Assembly: GCA_964581605.1 (NCBI GenBank)
Contig: CAZOPF010000002.1
Span: 1-64,000, forward strand
Origin: CAADGU01 sp964581605
GTDB taxonomy: Bacteria > Chloroflexota > Anaerolineae > Promineifilales > Promineifilaceae
DNA: 64,000 nucleotides
Direction of reading: 5' to 3'
Shown: positions 17,328-26,700 of the stretch, one piece after another
How the letters are laid out: every line of letters begins with the position of its first letter
Numbering within the stretch: position 1 is the stretch's first letter
Translations under genes and position numbers: made by a program
The notes under the pieces: generated by a model
What the model was told of the DNA's origin: nothing
The model's input: the letters and a program-made list of their open reading frames with translations, nothing else
Database searches by the model: none

Positions 17328-18815
17328 TCATACGCTACCACTGGCTCGCCAACGCCAGACGGCCCACAGCGAACGAATGAGACCCCATCCCAACGTCAGC
17401 AGCAGGATAACCAGCAGTAGCAGTCCCAGATCAGGTTCAAAGCGCAGGGTCAACGGTACGCTGGATTTGGCATTGGGCATGCGGACAAAGAAGAGGTAGC
17501 CCACCAAGGCCAGGTCAATAATTGCCAGGGCGATAAAGAGCCAGCCATCGCGGCGGCTGAACGTGGGACGGCGCAGTCGCCGGATGGCAAACACCCCACT
17601 GCCCACCAAGAGCAAAACAAGGCCAATGGCCAACGGCCGTTGCTGCTGCGTCAGCCAATCTTCATGCGGCGGATAATGCTGCGCCTCCAGTCCCAGTGCC
17701 AGCAAAGCGACATCAAAGGCGATGTTGCTAAAAGCGGAGCCGTTTGTAGGGCCAGGGCCGCTCAGCAGCAGCGCCACGCCCAACTCATACTCCGGGATGA
17801 GCAGGATGAGGTTGTTGAATCCAAGCCATTCGCCGCCATGCGAAACGGCCGTAGGCGGATCATCTCCCGCCAGTGCCGCATCAGCAAACGGCCAAACGCT
17901 CCACCCCATGGCGTATTGCACATAGGAACCGGTGACAGGATCGGGGGTGTGCAGGGTTTCTATGCTGGCGGGGGAGAGGAGTTGGATGGATTGGTAACGG
18001 CCGTCATCGAGATGGGCCAGCACATAATGGGCCAAATCCTCCACACTGCCAATCAGTCCCGCCGAAGGCTGTACCGCCCGCGTGTAGGGCATCCAGCCAT
18101 CAAAGCTGGTTTGCCGCCCAAAGAACGGGTAGAAAGCACTGCTCATCCCGGCGGCGCGGGCAGCATCCAGAGAAGTGAACGAGTTGTTCATCTCCAGCGG
18201 GTCATAAATATGGCTCTGGATGTAGTCAGTATAGGACTGGCCGGTAACAGTTTCGATAAGCAGTCCTAAAACGTCGAAATTGCTGTTGGTATATTCAAAG
18301 GCTGTGCCCGGCGGGTTATTGAGTTCGGTGTCGGCCAACTGCCGGATGCTTTGGGCCAGCGCGTCAGGAGCGTCCGGCTCCAGATTGCGCCGATAGCCCT
18401 CTGTTTCGTCCAGCCCACTGGTCTGGTGCAAGAGTTGGCGCACGGTGATGGGGGTGTCCGGCAGGAACCAAGGCAGATATTGCTGGACGGGGGCGTCCAG
18501 TTCAATCTGTCCAGTTTCGACGAGTTGCATAATGGCAACGGCCGTTACCGATTTGCTCAACGACGCCAGCAGAAATGGCGTCTGCGGCGTCACCGGATCG
18601 CCCTTCTCGTTGGCTACGCCGTAGCCCGCCAGATGGACAATTTCACCATCGCGCACAATGGCAACGGCCGCGCCGGGGATGTTCAGGCTCGCCATGCGCT
18701 CCTGGATGAAGGCGTCAATGGTGGCGTTACGGCCGTTGGTTTGCGCCGACAAGTAAGTCGGTGTCAGCAACAAGAACATGAGTAGCGCAGTAAGTAGGCT
18801 TGTTTTCCTTTTCAT
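17328..18815 (-). CDS. Beta-lactamase-fold serine hydrolase (class C/esterase type), membrane-anchored
   Basis: A 495-residue protein with a signal peptide (LLTALLMFLLLTPTYLSAQ) and a serine beta-lactamase/transpeptidase-like domain: SxxK in LASLSKSVTAVA and the Tyr motif YTNSNFDVLG, plus SHGGEWLGF near the usual third (H/K-T-G-like) motif. The C-terminal 130 residues add three predicted membrane helices. Such proteins act on D-amino-acid peptides or esters at the outer face of the membrane; penicillin hydrolysis should not be assumed. An AAGGA site precedes the start. Confidence 0.9.
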   Translation of the reverse strand: MKRKTSLLTALLMFLLLTPTYLSAQTNGRNATIDAFIQERMASLNIPGAAVAIVRDGEIVHLAGYGVANEKGDPVTPQTPFLLASLSKSVTAVAIMQLVETGQIELDAPVQQYLPWFLPDTPITVRQLLHQTSGLDETEGYRRNLEPDAPDALAQSIRQLADTELNNPPGTAFEYTNSNFDVLGLLIETVTGQSYTDYIQSHIYDPLEMNNSFTSLDAARAAGMSSAFYPFFGRQTSFDGWMPYTRAVQPSAGLIGSVEDLAHYVLAHLDDGRYQSIQLLSPASIETLHTPDPVTGSYVQYAMGWSVWPFADAALAGDDPPTAVSHGGEWLGFNNLILLIPEYELGVALLLSGPGPTNGSAFSNIAFDVALLALGLEAQHYPPHEDWLTQQQRPLAIGLVLLLVGSGVFAIRRLRRPTFSRRDGWLFIALAIIDLALVGYLFFVRMPNAKSSVPLTLRFEPDLGLLLLVILLLTLGWGLIRSLWAVWRWRASGSV

Positions 18816-18826
18816 AAATCCTTACA

Positions 18827-18846
18827 ATGTGGATGATTATCCACAT
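18827..18846. promoter_or_regulatory. Operator-like palindrome between divergent genes
   Basis: ATGTGGAT-GATT-ATCCACAT is a perfect 8-bp inverted repeat with a 4-nt centre, located between the divergent hydrolase (start 18815) and the ribbon-helix-helix antitoxin gene (start 18863). Such antitoxins bind short palindromes to repress their own operon, so this is a good candidate operator. Confidence 0.6.
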
Positions 18847-18862
18847 AAAACTAGGTGTCGCT

Positions 18863-19114
18863 ATGATAAAAACAGTTCAAATGACAATTGATGATTCCCT
18901 GTTACAACAAGTGGATCGGACGGTTCAGGAGTTGAATACAACCCGTTCTGCTTTCATCCGCCTGGCGTTGGAGCAGGCATTACGCCAATACCAGGTGCGG
19001 CGGTTGGAAGAGCAGGATGCGGTGGGGTACACGGCCGTGCCTGCCACACCCGCCGAAACCGATGAATGGATCAATGAACAGGTATGGGGGGACGAATGGA
19101 ACGCGGCGAAGTAA
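18863..19114 (+). CDS. Ribbon-helix-helix antitoxin (MazE/CopG-like)
   Basis: An 83-residue protein with a ribbon-helix-helix pattern: VQMTIDDSLLQQVDRTVQ (strand and helix 1) and TTRSAFIRLALEQALRQ (helix 2). The acidic C-terminus ends TDEWINEQVWGDEW, typical of antitoxins that wrap a toxin. It overlaps the MazF-like gene by 19 bp. Met 18863 is preferred to an upstream Met at 18827, because the latter lies in the operator palindrome. Confidence 0.88.
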   Translation: MIKTVQMTIDDSLLQQVDRTVQELNTTRSAFIRLALEQALRQYQVRRLEEQDAVGYTAVPATPAETDEWINEQVWGDEWNAAK

Positions 19115-19422
19115 GATGGTACACCTTTGCCGAACCGGACAAAACGCGCCCGGTTCTTATTCTTACCCGCAGTTCGGCCATTCGCTACCTCAACGCCGTC
19201 ACCGTTGTCCCCATCACCACCACCATTCGCGGCGTACCCTCGGAAGTGCCTTTTTCGACTGCTGATGGCCTGATGGATGATTGCGCCGCCAATTTTTATA
19301 ACGTGCAAACCGTACCCAAATCAAAAGTGGGGGCATGGATTACTACCCTGACGCCGCAGCGCATGGCCCAAGTAGACCGTGCCCTGCAATTTGCGTTGGG
19401 AGTTGAATCTGGCCTGCGCTAA
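19096..19422 (+). CDS. MazF-family mRNA interferase toxin
   Basis: A 108-residue MazF/PemK-fold protein: MERGEVRWYTF, then KTRPVLILTRS, VTVVPITTTIRG and NFYNVQTVPKS in the family order. It is the toxin of the pair with the ribbon-helix-helix antitoxin. The start is Met 19096 inside the antitoxin gene; the next upstream Met (19084) is less likely because family members begin at the Arg-Gly-Glu-Val strand. Confidence 0.9.
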   Translation: MERGEVRWYTFAEPDKTRPVLILTRSSAIRYLNAVTVVPITTTIRGVPSEVPFSTADGLMDDCAANFYNVQTVPKSKVGAWITTLTPQRMAQVDRALQFALGVESGLR

Positions 19423-19434
19423 CATCACCCCTCC

Positions 19435-20019
19435 TTATTCCCAACCTGTCAATTGAACATCTGGGTTGGCTATGAAGCTCACGGCCGTAGCAAAATTCTC
19501 TTCCACACTGTTCAGGCCATCCAAAAATAGCGCCTGACCGGCCTGCCAGGGCTGGAAATAACGCCGCTGCATATCCACTTGCGTCCAGGTGGCGACGGGC
19601 GCATCAGGGAACTTCCGGGCGCGTTGAGCCAGCCGCTCCCGCCAGACTGCCTCATCGGAAATGTAGCAATAGATGGGGCGGAAATTGACCTGGCGCTGTT
19701 GGGCGATTTCATAGGCGCGGCGGCGGTCACTCCAACGGTGCTGCGTCTGGTTTTCATCTACGCCCATGAAGACGGAATCCACGATGACGCTGTGGCCCCA
19801 GGCCAGTTGCGCATCCACCAGATGCAACAAGATATGCACCATGTCCTCCCAAAACCGCTCTGAGTGGCCGGTCATGTGCGCCGGAATGGCGTCTACCACA
19901 TCATCAACGGTCAGGATGGGCAGGCGTAGCTCCTGCACCAGCAGGCGGGCCAGCGTCGTCTTGCCGCAGCCAGGCAAGCCAGAGAGGATGATCAAGGTTT
20001 GCGGTAACATGGCAGCCAT
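19435..20019 (-). CDS. P-loop kinase-like ATPase (AAA_33 / zeta-toxin-like fold)
   Basis: A 194-residue protein with a Walker A motif GLPGCGKTTLARLLV near the N-terminus, DDVVDAIPAH next, and a nucleotide-kinase-like lid region (YISDEAVWRERLAQRARKFP). The family phosphorylates small molecules or nucleosides; the substrate is not evident. ATG 20019 starts 1 bp after the stop of the upstream gene (TAA-A-ATG), so the two are coupled. A longer frame to 20160 would overlap that gene with unrelated sequence. Confidence 0.85.
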   Translation of the reverse strand: MAAMLPQTLIILSGLPGCGKTTLARLLVQELRLPILTVDDVVDAIPAHMTGHSERFWEDMVHILLHLVDAQLAWGHSVIVDSVFMGVDENQTQHRWSDRRRAYEIAQQRQVNFRPIYCYISDEAVWRERLAQRARKFPDAPVATWTQVDMQRRYFQPWQAGQALFLDGLNSVEENFATAVSFIANPDVQLTGWE

Positions 20020-20020
20020 T

Positions 20021-20563
20021 TTACAACAGAGTTTCCCTTTCCATCTGATCCACCTGAGCTTTGGCGTCGGCCAGGCTGCTGCCGGTGACGGCGCGTACAT
20101 GTTTGACGGCTTCGATTTTGCGGCCGGATTGGAGGTGAGCCAGCACTTGCTGGTGGTCAACGGCCGTCAACATAATCGGTTCCGGTGATGGTGTGGGGGC
20201 AGACGGCCGTAGCCACCTCACCACCGCCACCACCAGCCAAAGAATCATAAAGCCCACAAACCAGACCCCAATGGCTGACCACAAGAAAATCCCTTCTGCC
20301 TTATCCGTTACATTTGCCAGTGTCACGACATCACCGGCCACGCAGTCAACCGTTAAAGCTGTGCCGACTGCTTCCACGCCTGTTTGCGGATCGAAGAAGG
20401 GGGCGGAGCGGGTGTCAAAGCGGTACTGGCTGCCCTCCGGGCAAACGTAAACCTCGGAGAAGCGTAGCCGTTCATACTCGCCCGGCCCGGTGAGCAGAGA
20501 TTTGGTGGTTACGCCCAAAATCAGGGCGGCGATGGCGATAAAAAACAGAGCAACCTTTTTCAT
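20021..20563 (-). CDS. Membrane protein with C-terminal ribosomal L7/L12-like domain
   Basis: A 180-residue protein. Residues 1-22 are a membrane segment, an extracellular-type region follows with two Cys (VYVCPEGS, VDCVAGD), and a second membrane helix lies near residue 100 (IGVWFVGFMILWLVVAVV). The last 45 residues (LQSGRKIEAVKHVRAVTGSS, then LADAKAQVDQME) closely match the C-terminal domain of ribosomal protein L7/L12, which binds translation factors. Here it is on a membrane anchor facing the cytoplasm, so it is not a ribosomal protein. It overlaps the cytochrome c gene by 1 bp. Confidence 0.82.
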   Translation of the reverse strand: MKKVALFFIAIAALILGVTTKSLLTGPGEYERLRFSEVYVCPEGSQYRFDTRSAPFFDPQTGVEAVGTALTVDCVAGDVVTLANVTDKAEGIFLWSAIGVWFVGFMILWLVVAVVRWLRPSAPTPSPEPIMLTAVDHQQVLAHLQSGRKIEAVKHVRAVTGSSLADAKAQVDQMERETLL

Positions 20564-21432
20564 TATTCTTTAGCCACCGGCTCTAAACTTTGCAAATAGG
20601 CCCAGATGGCGTGGCGTTCTTCGGCCGTGTAGAGGTTGAAGGAGGGCCAGGGCATCATTTCCGGGTCCATCTGACGGCCATCGGGCAATACCCCTTGCGT
20701 CATGGCCCGTTCAAACTCTGTCTCTGTCCAGGTGGTGACGGCCGTCCACAGCGAAGGCGTTTCGGCTATGGCAATCCCGGCAAAATCGGGGCCGTGACAG
20801 GCGGTGCAGAAGACCGCCAGATAGGCACCATAGGCCAATGTATCGTCCGGCGAAACGATGGCGGGCGGCGGCTGGTTCATCGCCACATTTTCCGCCGTCA
20901 CCAGGGGAAACAGATTGGCGGCGTGCATCACGCGCAGCATGGGGCCGTAGCTGGGCGTGGGATGGTTGGCGTCTACCGGCGGGGCACTGCGTAGATAGGC
21001 GAGCAGGTTTTCCATGTCGCCCACGTGCAGGCCCTGATTAAATTCGTAGGGCATCCCGACTGTGGGTGAGCCATCTTGTTTGACGCCATACCAGATGGCT
21101 TGGGCGATCTCGTCATCGCTGTAGCGGCGGCCGATGCCATTGGCGCCGCTGGTCAGATTGGCGCTGTAAATTTCGCCAAAGGCAGGGTCCTCTGAGAAAG
21201 GCATTCCGGCCAGATTGGCCCCATGGCAGCTTTCGCAGTAAATGGCATATAGCCTTTCCCCGGCGGCAATGCGTTCGGGGTCGGTGGGGATGTTGAGGGT
21301 GAAGTCGGCCGTAACTTCATACGTCCGGTTCAACCGGCTGGCGCTGATGGCCCACATTACGCCATAGGCCAGAATAATGATGCCCAACAAACCACCCACC
21401 ACAATGCCAACCCATTTGAGTACACGTTTCAT
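20563..21432 (-). CDS. Membrane-anchored diheme cytochrome c
   Basis: A 289-residue protein with an N-terminal membrane helix (WVGIVVGGLLGIIILAYGVMW) and two class-I-type heme motifs: C66-E-S-C-H70 and C209-T-A-C-H213. Candidate axial Met residues follow (for example GMPYEF after the first, DPEMMPWPSF after the second). The two halves look like tandem cytochrome domains, similar to the diheme cytochromes that pass electrons to dehydrogenases or oxidases. It is followed by the L7/L12-tail membrane protein with 1-bp overlap. The partner dehydrogenase is not in the window. Confidence 0.92.
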   Translation of the reverse strand: MKRVLKWVGIVVGGLLGIIILAYGVMWAISASRLNRTYEVTADFTLNIPTDPERIAAGERLYAIYCESCHGANLAGMPFSEDPAFGEIYSANLTSGANGIGRRYSDDEIAQAIWYGVKQDGSPTVGMPYEFNQGLHVGDMENLLAYLRSAPPVDANHPTPSYGPMLRVMHAANLFPLVTAENVAMNQPPPAIVSPDDTLAYGAYLAVFCTACHGPDFAGIAIAETPSLWTAVTTWTETEFERAMTQGVLPDGRQMDPEMMPWPSFNLYTAEERHAIWAYLQSLEPVAKE

Positions 21433-21510
21433 GATTTACCTCCTCGTAAATCGAGCATCCTTGTCCGATGAACCCCCTTGGACAGGGACAGGGATGTTTG
21501 GGTTATGGCG

Positions 21511-21535
21511 TGAATCAGGCAAGGGCCGTTTGCCC
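21511..21535. repeat. 25-bp direct repeat, copy 1
   Basis: The word starting TGAATCAGGCAA and ending GGCCGTTTGCCC covers the last codons (QTALA-stop) of the split membrane gene on the minus strand. A second copy, 24 of 25 bp identical, lies at 22172-22196. Confidence 0.6.
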
Positions 21536-22132
21536 CCATATCTCATCTATTTCACCCCTCCATATCTGCCACCCCATAGGTAGCAAAGCCAGCAGCCAGA
21601 TAAACACCGGTACCGGAAACATCGTCCCTTCCATATAGCCAGCCACCACAAAAATGAGAAAAGCAACAGCGCCAACTACAAACAGCGGCGGAACCGAACG
21701 CGGCCCGATGTGATTACGCCATAGGCCAACAGCCAGGAGCATGATCATAATGGGGAACAGCGCCGACAATATAGCAAAGGGGACAATGTAGGGGTCATTG
21801 CCAATGTACAGTCCGATTTCCTCATGGGTCAATCCCAAATCGTTAATGAGCGCTTCACTTATTGCTCAAGTAAACATAGCGGCCGTGCTACTAGCCGTGG
21901 TCAGCAGCGCCAGGGCCGTACAAACGAAACCATAGCGGGGCTGTACCTTCCCAATCCAACGCCCCATTTCCATAAAAACGGGAATAAGCAAAGCCACACC
22001 ATAAGGGGCGATCATGCCGCCGATGCCCTGGTTGCCTAAGGGCAAAAAGAGTGTCCCGATAAAAAAGAGGAGCGGCCCCACGATACAAGCAAAGCCTAGA
22101 AATTTCTGCATAAGCTGTTGATATTTTGGCAT
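21515..22132 (-). pseudogene. Integral membrane protein split by an in-frame TGA
   Basis: The 5' part (22132-21869) has a good AAGGAGG site and three hydrophobic segments (ACIVGPLLFFIGTLFLPLG, and so on) and stops at TGA 21868-21866 (AAMFT-stop-AISEALINDLG). The same frame continues to 21515 with three to four more helices (YIVPFAILSALFPIMIMLL). Read through, the product is 205 positions long, with the stop at codon 89. TGA in place of Trp (TGG) would restore AMFTWAISEAL. No close family is recognised. As sequenced it is broken; restarting at TTG 21838 could make a second half-protein but has no clear ribosome site. Confidence 0.75.
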
Positions 22133-22171
22133 ACATGCCTCCTTGTTTATTTTTGCTATTTTTGTTCAACA

Positions 22172-22196
22172 TGAATCAGGCAACGGCCGTTTGCCC
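22172..22196. repeat. 25-bp direct repeat, copy 2
   Basis: This copy differs from 21511-21535 at one base, which makes an ACGGCCGT palindrome. It lies 40 bp upstream of the split membrane gene. On the minus strand it reads VGQTAVA-stop, like the GQTALA-stop end of that gene, so it may be the tail of a lost tandem paralogue. Confidence 0.55.
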
Positions 22197-22344
22197 AACT
22201 ATTTCAACAACCAACAGACCACTTTCTGTTGTGGTGCTGCCCTTCAAAAACAGCCTAACAAAACGGCCGTCCCTCCCGCATGAGACCCTTGCCCCAAATT
22301 CTGTCCCAAATCCACATAGGACATCCGCAATTGCCGTTGCGTTT

Positions 22345-23511
22345 TCAGTCCGTTAACAAATGCAGGCCGGTCACCGCATCCACAACGTGAATAAAGCTGC
22401 TGCCAACCGGGATGTCTTTTTCAATCACCAGCGCCCCGTCATACTTGATCTGGTCGCCGTCTATCTCAAAAGAAACATGCACCGGCGTAATCATCGTCGG
22501 CCAGCTATTGAGCAAGCCAAAATCTTTGGATTGCAGCGGTCTGTCCAGGGTATGGTGGAACAGCAGTTCCTCGGCCAACCGCGGATCGCTCCGAATCTGC
22601 GCCAGCAGGTCGGCCGGCATCGCCGCAAATGCCGCATCGGTAGGGGCAAAGACGGTCAGCGTCCGCGCCGGTTGCACCAGCAGCGGCGGCGCTTCTTCGT
22701 GAATCACTTCATCTGTGAGTTCCAGAAAGGTGGTGAAACGGCCGTCCGCCGCCAGATATGCCGCCAGGGTTCCTTCAGGATACGTTTTGGGCACGGCCGC
22801 GCCACAAGGGTTTATCAACAGCGTTGTATGATCGGCCACATCCGGTGCGCCCTGGCTGACGTCCACCGCAAAGCAATCGCCATCCGCCAACATACCCTCG
22901 GCCGCAAACTGAATGAGCGACTGTACATTTGATTGGCTGGGATGCAGCAGTTCTGTGTAGGTAACGGCCGTGCCAACCCGGCGTGACGGCAGCCCGGCCA
23001 GTTCTCCAATAGTTACCACGCCATCTGCCAGAGCCGTCTCAATTTCCGATTGGGCAAAAAACCAGACGGGCACAGCGCCGCGCCCGGTCATCTCTGCCAC
23101 CAAAGGCGCCGGGTCAGTTTCCGGGCTGTTGGCCCAGAGTTCCACCGATGTGGTTGTGGGTGGGGCGCAGCCAAAAGCGCCCGGCCCGGTTTCGTCGGGA
23201 AAATGGAAAAACTGGTTCAGGTTAAAATCGGCCGGGATGCAGTCCGGGGAGCGATAAAAGATGATGACCGCCCACTCGCCGTCGGCAAATGTCTCGTTTT
23301 CGCCAAAACGGGCGTAGAACGGCACCTCGCCATTGGCCTCAATGCGCAATGGCTCGCTTGTTTCATTATCCTGCACCGCAGCCTGCACCGCGCTGTCCAC
23401 CGTCGGGGATGCAGATGGTTCGCTCGTTTGCCCACAGGCAGCCAGGAACAGGAGGAGCACGGCGCAGATTAAACTAAAACCGATAACCTTTTGCATATAC
23501 TTTTCGTTCAT
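22345..23511 (-). CDS. Fasciclin (FAS1)-domain lipoprotein
   Basis: A 388-residue lipoprotein: signal peptide with lipobox LLLFLAAC, lipidated Cys26, then a Ser/Thr/Pro spacer. The middle region (about residues 60-240) has no recognised family. The C-terminal 140 residues form a FAS1 domain with the conserved RTLTVFAPTDAAFAAMP and the later HHTL segment. FAS1 domains mediate adhesion at the cell surface. Met 23511 follows a GGAG site by about 10 bp; the frame is open to 23631, but that extension is not signal-like. Confidence 0.88.
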   Translation of the reverse strand: MNEKYMQKVIGFSLICAVLLLFLAACGQTSEPSASPTVDSAVQAAVQDNETSEPLRIEANGEVPFYARFGENETFADGEWAVIIFYRSPDCIPADFNLNQFFHFPDETGPGAFGCAPPTTTSVELWANSPETDPAPLVAEMTGRGAVPVWFFAQSEIETALADGVVTIGELAGLPSRRVGTAVTYTELLHPSQSNVQSLIQFAAEGMLADGDCFAVDVSQGAPDVADHTTLLINPCGAAVPKTYPEGTLAAYLAADGRFTTFLELTDEVIHEEAPPLLVQPARTLTVFAPTDAAFAAMPADLLAQIRSDPRLAEELLFHHTLDRPLQSKDFGLLNSWPTMITPVHVSFEIDGDQIKYDGALVIEKDIPVGSSFIHVVDAVTGLHLLTD

Positions 23512-23765
23512 TGTCAATCGTCTCCTTATGTGTCTCAACAATTTGTGTAAGGCGCTGGCGCAATCAATCACTACTTGCCCGGATTGCCGGACCGCCAGCC
23601 GTGTCCTCACACTAAGGCTAAAGTGCCACACTGGGGAGGAGGGAAAAAGGAGGGGATATGATGAAGAACGGCCGTCGTCGGTTATACTGTTGCCCAGCTA
23701 CCGGCCCATCTCCCAATCTGTGCAGCGTGAATGTCTTTTCCTAAATGCTTTTTATGGAGGGTCAC

Positions 23766-26700
23766 ATGGCTTATCAAACCGGGCAAACGATTAAAGGATA
23801 TAAAATTCTGGAACGCATCGGCAGCGGCGGCTTTGGCGCGGTGTATCACGCCTACCAGACCACCTTAGGCCGCGAAGTGGCGGTCAAAGTCATCTTACCC
23901 GGCCTGGCCAGCCAGCCAGAATTCATTCGCCGCTTTGAGACGGAAGCCCAACTCGTGGCTCGGTTGGAGCATCTGCACATCGTCCCCCTCTACGACTATT
24001 GGCGCGATCCCGAAGGCGCTTACCTGGTTATGCGCTGGCTGCGGGGTGGCAGCCTGAAGGAAGCGCTGGCCGAAGGCCCTTACGCTTTGAACGCAGCGTC
24101 CCTGTTGCTAGACCAGATAGCCGCCGGTCTGGCTACAGCCCATGCCGCCGGCATCATCCATAGAGATTTAAAGCCCTCCAACATTCTGTTGGATGAAGAG
24201 GGCAACGCCTACCTGGCCGACTTTGGCATCGCCAAACAGTTGGGGGATGCCGGGTCGCAGACCACCATTGCCGGGGCCGTCATCGGCTCACCTGACTACC
24301 TGTCGCCAGAGCAGGCGCGCAGCCAGCCGGTGACGCCCCAGACTGATATTTACTCCCTGGGCGTTACCCTGTACGAACTTCTGACAGGGCATCACCCCTT
24401 CCCAGACCTCACCGGCGTCGAACGTATCTTCAAGCATCTCAATGAGCCGCTGCCACTGATCGAGTCCCTGGATCCGTTGGTACAGGAAGGCATTAACGAA
24501 GTCATTCAGCGGGCAACGGTTAAAAATCCCAAATATCGTTTTGGCGATGTGCTGGAAATGGCGGCGGCCTTCCGTCAGGCGGCCCGGCTGGAAGAAGAAG
24601 GCCGCGCCGCGCTCATCGAAGCCCTAACCTTGCGCGAACAGGAGATATTGCAGCTTGTCATCCAGGGCAGAGCCAACCGGGAGATCGCCGAAGCCCTTTT
24701 TATTGAGTTATCCACCGTTAAATGGTATATCCGCCAGATTTATACCAAGCTGGGGGTGCATAACCGCCGCCAGGCCATCCTGCGCGCCAGGGAGCTAGAC
24801 CTGCTGGTAGCGGATGAGGAAGAGATGGTTGCTACTGTGGGCGACAGGTCGGCCAACTGGCTTGCACCGGTGCCCGTGAACCCGTATAAAGGGCTACGGC
24901 CGTTTGCCACCGCCGATGCCCGCAACTATTTTGGCCGCGAGGCGCTTATCCGACGGCTCCTCACCCGCCTGAACAATACCGACTCATCCAAACCATCTAA
25001 GCAAGACCCGGCCGCTGTGGCTGCCCAGCGCTTCCTGGCCGTCATTGGTCCCAGCGGCAGCGGTAAATCCAGCCTGATCCACGCCGGACTCACCCCCGCT
25101 TTGGGCCGGGGCGAAATCGCCGGGTCCGAACGCTGGTTTATCGCCCAGATGACACCGGGCACACGGCCGTTGGATGAATTGGAGGTCTGCCTGATTCGCA
25201 TCGCCGCCGCCCAACCTGGCGATTTGCGTGCCCAGTTGGAACGTGATGAAAACGGACTGCTGCGCGTGGCGGAACTGCTTTTGCCCAGAGATAACAGCGA
25301 ACTCGTGCTGGTGATAGACCAGTTTGAGGAGTTGTTTACCCTGACCACCGATGAGGCCGCGCGCCGCCACTTTCTGGATATTCTGGCAACGGCCGTAACC
25401 GATGCCCGCAGCCGCATCCGGGTGATCATTGCCCTCCGCGCCGATTATTACGACCGGCCGCTCTATTACCCGCTATTTGGTGACCTGGTGCGCCGTCACA
25501 TGGAGACGATCCTGCCACTTTCGGTGGAGGAGTTAGAGCAGGCAATTGTGCTGCCCGCGGAGCAGGCCGGCGTCACCTGTGAGGCCGGTCTGGCGGCGGC
25601 GATCATTGATGATGTGCTTTACCAGCCGGGCGGGCTGCCCTTGTTGCAATACGCCCTCACCGAACTGTTCGAGCAGCGCCAGGGTCGCACCCTGACCCGG
25701 CAGGCGTATCAGGCGATTGGCGGCGTGGCTGGCGCTCTGGCCGGTCGCGCCGAGGAGCTATTTCGGGAACAGGACGAACAGGGGCAGGCGGCGATCCGGC
25801 AGCTATTTTTGCGCCTGGTAGCCATTGATGAAGGAAAGGCCGGGCTGCCAGACACCCGGCGGCGGGTGCAGCGCGCCGAACTAAACGCCATCTCCACCGA
25901 TGAAGATATGGTGGATGACATCATCAACAGCTACGCGGCGCACCGGCTGCTGACGCTGGACAATGACCCCGCCAGCCGCCGCCCCACCGTGGAACTGGCC
26001 CATGAAGCGCTGCTGCGGGAGTGGGAGCGACTGCGCTTCTGGCTGGAAGAAAGCCGCGATGACCTGTACCAACACCAGCGTTTGCAGAGTTTGACCCAGG
26101 AATGGCTGGCCGAAAATCAGGAGGCCGGTTTGCTCCTGACGCGCACCAGATTAGACCAATTTGCAGCCTGGGCCGCCCTGACCAGCCTGGCGCTCTCCCA
26201 GGACGAGCGGGCTTACCTGGATGCCAGCCTGGCGGCGCGCCAGGATCGGCGGGAGGCCGAGGAAGTGCGCCGCCAACGGGAATTGGAGACAGCGCAGCAG
26301 TTAGCGGAAGCCGAACATCGTCGCGCCGAGATACAGGCCGAAGCCGCCAACCGCCTGCGCCGTCGCGCCGTATACCTGACGGCGGCGCTGATCGTGGCGG
26401 CGATATTAGCCATTGCCGCGCTGGCTGCCGGTCGTCAATCGGCGTTGAACGCCGCGCAGGCCCGGCATAATGCCAGCATTGCCAGCACACAGGAAGCGTT
26501 AGCCGGTCGGCAGGCCGCCGCGGCCATGACCGCCGAAGCCAGCGCCAATGAACAGCGCCAGATTGCCGAGGCCGAACGCGACAACGCCGCCGCCGCAGCC
26601 CTGGCTGCCGCCAATGCCCAGGCCACTGCGGAAGCAGAAGCCTGGCAGCGAGCCACCGCAGAAGCAGTCGCCATTCAGGAGCGAGAAACGGCCGAAGCCC

